Shown here: positions 60,127 through 64,000 of the stretch, piece after piece
Numbering within the stretch: position 1 is the first letter of the stretch
Layout of the letters: each line of letters opens with the position of its first letter
Assembly: GCF_023806485.1 (NCBI RefSeq)
Contig: NZ_JAMSLR010000004.1
Location: forward strand, 310,001 to 374,000
Direction: 5' to 3'
Length of the DNA: 64,000 nt
DNA from: Thermalbibacter longus
GTDB lineage: Bacteria > Chloroflexota > Chloroflexia > Thermomicrobiales > Thermomicrobiaceae
The notes under the pieces: generated by a model
Seen by the model: only the letters and a program-made list of their open reading frames with translations
What the model was told of the DNA's origin: nothing
Databases searched by the model: none
Position numbers and translations under genes: made by a program

Positions 60127-60801
60127 ATGGCAAGCTCTATCGATGACGTGCTGGCCCAGATTCGTTTCGACGAGCGGGGCCTGGTGCCTGCCATCGTGCA
60201 GGACGCCGCGACTGGCCAGGTTCGTATGCTCGGGTATGCCAACGCGGAGGCGATCGAGCGAACGCTCGCGACCGGCCTGGTGCACTTCTGGAGCCGTAGC
60301 CGGGAGCGCCTCTGGATGAAGGGCGAGACGTCGGGCCACATCCTCGAGCTGGTCGAGCTTCGCCCTGATTGCGACGGCGATGCGCTACTCATTCGGGTGC
60401 GCCCGCGTGGGCCGACCTGCCACCTGGGGCGGGAGAGCTGCTTCGACTCCGAGCCGCTGGCCCGCGGTTCGGTTCCCCAGCCAGCGACCGTGCAGGTGAT
60501 CGAGGACGTCGCGAGCGTGATCGCCGCGCGCCGGCGCGAGCCGCGCGCTGGCTCGTACACCAGCTACCTCTTCCAGGAGGGCATCGACAAGATCGCCAAG
60601 AAGATCGGGGAGGAATCGGCCGAAGTCATCATCGCGGCTAAGAACGCCGACGCTAGCGCGCTCGCGAACGAAGCCGCGGATCTGCTCTATCACCTCGTCG
60701 TCTTGCTGGAGGCAGCGGGGGTCGACAGAACGCAGGTTTGGTCCGTCTTGCGCGAGCGGCGAGGCCGGACGCAGCCGGATCAGGGCTCCGTGTCCTCGTA
60801 G
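60127..60801 (+). CDS. hisIE: Bifunctional phosphoribosyl-AMP cyclohydrolase / phosphoribosyl-ATP pyrophosphatase
   Basis: A 224-residue fusion for histidine steps 2 and 3. The HisI part (about 1-115) has GLVPAIVQDAATGQVRMLGYAN (in part VRMLGYAN), FWSRSRERLWMKGETSG, DCDGDALLIRV and GPTCHLGRESCF with metal-binding Asp/Cys. The HisE part (about 140-215) has YLFQEGIDKIAKKIGEESAEVIIAAK and ADLLYHLVVLL. ATG 60127 lies 13 bases after aroF. Its last 22 bases overlap convergently with rimM. It is the only his pathway gene here and ends a tryptophan-regulated operon. Confidence 0.93.
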   Translation: MASSIDDVLAQIRFDERGLVPAIVQDAATGQVRMLGYANAEAIERTLATGLVHFWSRSRERLWMKGETSGHILELVELRPDCDGDALLIRVRPRGPTCHLGRESCFDSEPLARGSVPQPATVQVIEDVASVIAARRREPRAGSYTSYLFQEGIDKIAKKIGEESAEVIIAAKNADASALANEAADLLYHLVVLLEAAGVDRTQVWSVLRERRGRTQPDQGSVSS

Positions 60802-61337
60802 TAGAGCGGGGGGCGCACAGTCATCCGGCCCCGCTCGAGATCGACGTCCAGAATGACTGAGCGGAGCGCGGGGAGCAGGGTCTCGCCACGGCTGCCGCGA
60901 ACGACGTAGACATCGTTGGCGCCGGTCTCGATGATCTCGACTAGCTCGCCGAGCGACTCGCCGGCCTCGTTGAACACCTCGAGGCCCAGAAGCTGGAACT
61001 GGTAGTACTCGTCCTCTCCGAGCGGGGCAGCCTGTTCCAGGTCGATGCGCACGATTTGGCCACGCAACTCCTCGGCTGCCTCGCGCGTTGCGATCCCCTC
61101 CAGCCGAAGCACGGCGATGTCGCCCTGGAGCCGCGCGCCGAGGAGACGTCTGGGGCTCTCTTCGCCCTCGAGATAGACGCGCTCGAGCCGGGGAATCCGC
61201 TCCGGGAAGTGTGTCCAGATGCGCAGGCGCACATCCCCACGCAAGCCGGATGCGCCCACGATCCGACCGATCGAGAGCTGCGTCGTCTGGCTCTCACGCT
61301 TCGGTGGCAGGTTGCTGCTCCGGCTCGATCTGGTCAT
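60780..61337 (-). CDS. rimM: 16S rRNA processing protein RimM
   Basis: A 185-residue protein assisting 30S maturation at the S19/head region. The N-terminal RimM barrel begins LSIGRIVGASGLRGDVRLRIW, followed by a PRC-barrel domain (EYYQFQLLGLEVFNEAG, GANDVYVVRG, LLPALRSVILDVDLERGRMTV in part). The best in-frame start is ATG 61337, which overlaps khpA by 44 bases; its first ~20 residues are polar and not family-like, but no other start is visible. Converges with hisIE (22-base overlap). Confidence 0.92.
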   Translation of the reverse strand: MTRSSRSSNLPPKRESQTTQLSIGRIVGASGLRGDVRLRIWTHFPERIPRLERVYLEGEESPRRLLGARLQGDIAVLRLEGIATREAAEELRGQIVRIDLEQAAPLGEDEYYQFQLLGLEVFNEAGESLGELVEIIETGANDVYVVRGSRGETLLPALRSVILDVDLERGRMTVRPPLYYEDTEP

Positions 61338-61650
61338 CGATCGTCAAGCTGGCGTGTACCCCGTAACGAATAGCGGTGATGCTCAAGAGGGTTCGCATGG
61401 CCCGCGCGATGCGTCCCTCACGACCGATCACCTTGCCGAGCTGATCAGGCGCTACCGAGAGACGGATGATCACTGCCCGGCCGCGGCGGCGCGATCTGAT
61501 CTGGATGGCGTCGGGTCGCTCAACGAGCTGGCTGGCCAGGTACCGGATCAGGCCGCTCAGCTCGCTCACCGCTCGCTGCGGATCGGCGGCGCGGTCGGGA
61601 GGACGGCCGGGACGCCGCTGGTAGGGCCGGGCCGGGCCTGTGCCGGACAT
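61294..61650 (-). CDS. khpA: KH-domain RNA-binding protein KhpA
   Basis: A 118-residue single-KH protein. The KH core reads VERPDAIQIRSRRRGRAVIIRLSVAPDQLGKVIGREGRIARAMRTLL (in part LGKVIGREGRIARAM, containing GxxG), embedded in flexible ends. Its place between rpsP (15-base gap) and rimM is the conserved ribosomal-operon arrangement. Confidence 0.92.
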   Translation of the reverse strand: MSGTGPARPYQRRPGRPPDRAADPQRAVSELSGLIRYLASQLVERPDAIQIRSRRRGRAVIIRLSVAPDQLGKVIGREGRIARAMRTLLSITAIRYGVHASLTIDDQIEPEQQPATEA

Positions 61651-61665
61651 GGCCCGTACCTCGTG

Positions 61666-62010
61666 CTAGAGCGACTGCTCGGCAGCAGCCTCGGACGGCG
61701 CCGCCGACGCAGCCGGCCCCGACGACTTCTGTGAAGACGCCGGCTTGTTGGCCGCCTCCGGCTGGCGGCCGGGCAACACACCGGCCTTCACGAGGATCGA
61801 GCGCACAGTCTCGGTCGGCTGGGCACCGTGCTCCAGCCAGTAGCGCGCGCGCTCAGCGTTCACCTGGATCGTCGCCGGCTCGGTTCGTGGATTGTAGTAG
61901 CCGACTGCCTCGATAAAGCGGCCATCGCGTGGCCAGCTCGCCTCCGCCGCCACGATGCGGTAGTGTGGCTGGCCCTTCCTTCCCATCCGCCGCAGTCGCA
62001 GCTTGATCAT
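61666..62010 (-). CDS. rpsP: 30S ribosomal protein S16
   Basis: A 114-residue protein. [33 protein letters not shown] and [18 protein letters not shown] are diagnostic. The C-terminal ~35 residues are an Ala/Ser/Pro/Glu-rich extension beyond the usual ~80-85-residue core. First gene of rpsP-khpA-rimM; trmD and rplS, often next, are missing from this cluster. A promoter and a long-range leader stem lie upstream. Confidence 0.96.
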   Translation of the reverse strand: MIKLRLRRMGRKGQPHYRIVAAEASWPRDGRFIEAVGYYNPRTEPATIQVNAERARYWLEHGAQPTETVRSILVKAGVLPGRQPEAANKPASSQKSSGPAASAAPSEAAAEQSL

Positions 62011-62073
62011 CGTCTCCCGACTCCAACCCCTCGTGTGATCCCGACACGCTCATTGTCTCGGTGCGCGAAACAG

Positions 62074-62119
62074 GGGCGCTCCAGTAGACTCCAGGTGCGC
62101 AAACGCAACGGGAGCGCCC
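62074..62119 (-). other. Leader RNA stem of rpsP
   Basis: On the minus strand GGGCGCTCC (62119-62111) pairs perfectly with GGAGCGCCC (62082-62074), 9 bp across a 28-base loop, within the ~115-base leader between the promoter and the rpsP start; CTGTTTC follows. It could be an autoregulatory or attenuation structure. Confidence 0.4.
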
Positions 62120-62129
62120 GCAACTCTGA

Positions 62130-62159
62130 ACTGTAGCAGAGTATTCGAACCGACGTCAA
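62130..62159 (-). promoter_or_regulatory. rpsP promoter
   Basis: On the minus strand TTGACG (62159-62154), 18 bases, TACAGT (62135-62130), with TGC before the -10. Confidence 0.68.
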
Positions 62160-62176
62160 ACGACTTCCGGCATCTG

Positions 62177-62205
62177 TTGCGCGTGGCGCGACACTATGCT
62201 ATCGT
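62177..62205 (+). promoter_or_regulatory. moaA promoter
   Basis: TTGCGC (62177-62182), 17 bases, TATCGT (62200-62205), with TGC before the -10. The ~75-base leader contains GACCGG (62229-62234)/CCGGTC (62266-62271), which could close a stem just before the ribosome binding site AAAGGAG (62274-62280). Confidence 0.55.
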
Positions 62206-62288
62206 GAGGATAGCAAAGCGATCCCTGCGACCGGGGTAGGCGAGAACGCGCTGAGCTTCGATGCGCCGGTCCGAAAGGAGTAGCGCTG

Positions 62289-63338
62289 ATGGCAGCCCAA
62301 GTGCTGGTGCAGCCGGAGATCCAGGACGACCGCGCGGTACCCCGGGCCGGAGAGCGCATTACTCGCGACGCCTACGGTCGCCCGATTACCTACCTGCGCG
62401 TTTCCCTCACCGACCGCTGCAACCTGCGCTGCGTCTACTGCATGCCGGCCCACGGGGCGAAGTTCGCGCCGCGCGAGGAGCTGCTGACCGACGAGGAGTT
62501 GCTGACCGTCATCCGGGCGGCCGCCAAAATCGGATTCAGCAAGATCCGCTTGACTGGCGGCGAGCCGACCATCCGGCCCCACGTGGTCGACCTCGTGCGC
62601 GAGATCGCCCGCATCCCCGGCATCGAAGATATCTCGATGACCACGAACGGGCTGTTGCTGGAGCGCATGGCGCACGACCTCAAGGCGGCCGGTCTCAGGC
62701 GTATCAACATCAGCATCGATACCCTCGATCCGATCCGCTACAAGGTGATGACCCGCGGGGGCAAGATCGAAAAGGTCTGGGCCGGGATCGCGGCGGCCGA
62801 GGACGCGGGTCTCACGCCGATCAAGCTGAACGCCGTGGTGGTGCGCGGCATGAACGACCACGAGGTGCCGGATCTCGCCGCGCTGACCATCGATCGTCCC
62901 TGGCAGATGCGCTTCATCGAGGTGATGCCTCTCGAGGGGGTCGCTGACGTCCACGACACTGGGCTGGTGACCACCGCGGAGACGATCGAGCTGATCGAAC
63001 GAGTCCACGGCAAACTGATCAGGCTGGAGGCGCCACTCGGCGACCCAGCACGGGTCTACCAGATCCCGGGCGCGCAGGGGACGCTCGGGTTCATCAGCCC
63101 GGTGAGCGAGCCGTTCTGCGCCTTCTGCAACCGCATCCGCTTGACAGCCGATGGCAAGCTGCGCCTCTGCCTGCTCCGCAACGACGAGGTGGACGTGCGC
63201 GAGATCCTGCGCTCCGGCGGCACGGAGGACGATCTGATCGAGCAGATCCGGTTCGGTGTCTGGCGCAAGCCGTGGGGCCACGGGCTGCGCGAGGGCGACC
63301 GGAACACCGGCCGGGGCATGAGCCAGATCGGCGGTTGA
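62289..63338 (+). CDS. moaA: GTP 3',8-cyclase
   Basis: A 349-residue radical-SAM enzyme for the first step of molybdenum cofactor synthesis. YLRVSLTDRCNLRCVYCMPAHG carries the CxxxCxxC cluster (in part DRCNLRCVYCMP), RLTGGEPTIRPHVVDLV and MTTNGLLLERMA follow, and the second cluster uses EPFCAFCNRIRLTADGKLRLCL. The C-terminus ends in Gly-Gly, as in active MoaA. AAAGGAG lies eight bases before ATG 62289. It stands alone with its own promoter. Confidence 0.95.
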   Translation: MAAQVLVQPEIQDDRAVPRAGERITRDAYGRPITYLRVSLTDRCNLRCVYCMPAHGAKFAPREELLTDEELLTVIRAAAKIGFSKIRLTGGEPTIRPHVVDLVREIARIPGIEDISMTTNGLLLERMAHDLKAAGLRRINISIDTLDPIRYKVMTRGGKIEKVWAGIAAAEDAGLTPIKLNAVVVRGMNDHEVPDLAALTIDRPWQMRFIEVMPLEGVADVHDTGLVTTAETIELIERVHGKLIRLEAPLGDPARVYQIPGAQGTLGFISPVSEPFCAFCNRIRLTADGKLRLCLLRNDEVDVREILRSGGTEDDLIEQIRFGVWRKPWGHGLREGDRNTGRGMSQIGG

Positions 63339-63500
63339 TTTGGCCGCTGCTGGCTGAGGCGCTCTCCTAGTCGGCACGTCTGCTCTCCCGCCGCAGTCCT
63401 CCACGCTCTTTCCGTTTCGGGCAACCGTCAGGCCCGGCAAACCCGTGGGCGCGGCGACAAGCCTCCTCTCGTCCCGTGCGTGCCACTCGCCTTCCTGCAA

Positions 63501-63529
63501 TTGACCGTGCCGAGCCAGCCTGCTAGCCT
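63501..63529 (+). promoter_or_regulatory. Promoter of the M24-family gene
   Basis: TTGACC (63501-63506), 17 bases, TAGCCT (63524-63529), with TGC before the -10. About 95 bases before the coding start. The rest of the 289-base gap after moaA shows nothing I can name. Confidence 0.55.
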
Positions 63530-63627
63530 GCGGCACGAAGGCTGCCGGCCTCTGCCGGAACGTCATCCTGCGAGCGGGAGGAGTGGCCGGCGAGTTGCCC
63601 GGGGTGTCGTGGCGAGGGGAAGGCGGC

Positions 63628-64000
63628 ATGAGCGCGACCAATCTGGTGCGTGAGAAGCTTGTCCAAGCGACCCAAGTGCTGCAGGAGCTCGACCTCGATC
63701 TCTGGTTGCTGATGGCGCGGGAGAGCGACGTGATCGGCGACCCCAGCTTGCCGCTGGTGGTCGGCACCAGCGTGACCTGGGAGTCGGCCTTCCTGGTCTC
63801 CCGGACGGGCGAGCACACCGCGATCGTCGGCACCGGGGACGTGGAGAACATTCGGCAGACGGGTGCCTGGGACAACGTGGTCGGCTACGTGGAAGGAGTC
63901 AGCCGGCCGCTGCTCGAGGCGCTCGAGCGGTACGACCCTCGAACCATCGCGCTCAACTACTCTCGCGACGACGTGCTGGCCGACGGGCTTACCCACGGGC
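63628..64000 (+). CDS. Xaa-Pro aminopeptidase-like (M24/creatinase N-domain) protein, 3' truncated
   Basis: The first 124 residues of a protein that runs off the right edge. LDLDLWLLMARESDVIGDPSLPLVVGT and TWESAFLVSRTGEHTAIVGTGDVENI resemble the creatinase/prolidase N-terminal domain of M24-family proteins (in part LDLWLLMARESDV). The metal-binding pita-bread domain would lie beyond the window, so activity cannot be judged. ATG 63628 has GAGGGGAAGG upstream. Confidence 0.65.
   Translation, partial: MSATNLVREKLVQATQVLQELDLDLWLLMARESDVIGDPSLPLVVGTSVTWESAFLVSRTGEHTAIVGTGDVENIRQTGAWDNVVGYVEGVSRPLLEALERYDPRTIALNYSRDDVLADGLTHG

Noticed and set aside
62199-63875. A 558-codon open frame on the minus strand covering moaA
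   Set aside because: It is the antisense shadow of a clear moaA gene, has no recognisable domain or ribosome binding site, and long antisense frames are common at this GC content. The same applies to the 505-codon minus-strand frame at 15876-17393 under the ABC binding protein.
1-64000. Defence island, prophage, transposon or CRISPR system
   Set aside because: Read on both strands, every sizeable coding region matches a core metabolic, regulatory or envelope gene. There are no integrase-flanked blocks (the Xer gene is the housekeeping type), no terminal inverted repeats and no regularly spaced repeats. The novel element candidates here are regulatory RNAs, not an accessory protein system.

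Overview
The window is a GC-rich bacterial chromosome segment (about two-thirds G+C by eye) with tightly packed genes, many GTG/TTG starts and many 4-bp ATGA/GTGA overlaps. The protein repertoire suggests a thermophilic member of the Chloroflexota, most likely Thermomicrobia (Thermomicrobium/Thermorudis/Sphaerobacter-like). Clues are the small SWIM-finger protein, Tat/lipoprotein signals with long TP-rich linkers, paired surface repeats of a Chloroflexota style, ECF/anti-sigma sensors and a stand-alone PEP carboxylase. This assignment is inferred from family resemblance, not from a search. I found no rRNA, tRNA, CRISPR array, insertion sequence or phage gene; the segment is core chromosome.

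Layout. 1-11 kb: an operon mobA-ggt-SAM hydroxide adenosyltransferase (minus), a SWIM zinc-finger gene behind a structured leader, a methyltransferase, a c-di-AMP receptor (DarA-type) with an overlapping small gene, an operon creatininase-like/MBL hydrolase/CapA lipoprotein, and a polysaccharide deacetylase with surface repeats. 11-21 kb: a ThDP enzyme, citramalate synthase (cimA), an oligopeptide-type ABC binding protein, asd, hom and metX. 21-35 kb: RNase H-like, EF-G paralogue, M42 peptidase, phosphoesterase, coaX, ppc, and the minus-strand set rseP-ispG-pfkB-type kinase-queG. 35-51 kb: ald, xerC/D, glyS, parB, CPBP protease, ECF sigma/anti-sigma pair, homocysteine methyltransferase-MTHFR fusion, rplS, rnhB-yraN, M20 peptidase-moaB-hisS, PIG-L deacetylase. 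51-61 kb: trpEGDCFBA-aroH-aroF-hisIE. 61-64 kb: rpsP-khpA-rimM (minus), moaA and the start of an M24-family peptidase.

The most striking theme is amino-acid biosynthesis controlled by several different cis-acting RNA mechanisms. A tryptophan-type T-box precedes the trp operon and a SAM-I riboswitch with terminator precedes metX. Two apparently undescribed ribosome-mediated attenuators also appear: an Ile-rich leader peptide (ATC ATT ATC GGG ATT ATT) before cimA, and a Thr-rich leader peptide (ACT ACT ACG) before asd. Each has a perfect antiterminator pairing (9 and 10 bp) that is mutually exclusive with a terminator hairpin. These leaders are the best candidates for a new finding. Several promoters share the form TTGAC(A/G)-N16-18-TA(G/C/T)(A/G/C)(G/C/A)T, often with TGC just before the -10 box.

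All positions and motifs were read by eye. Functions rest on recognition of family motifs, not on database searches.
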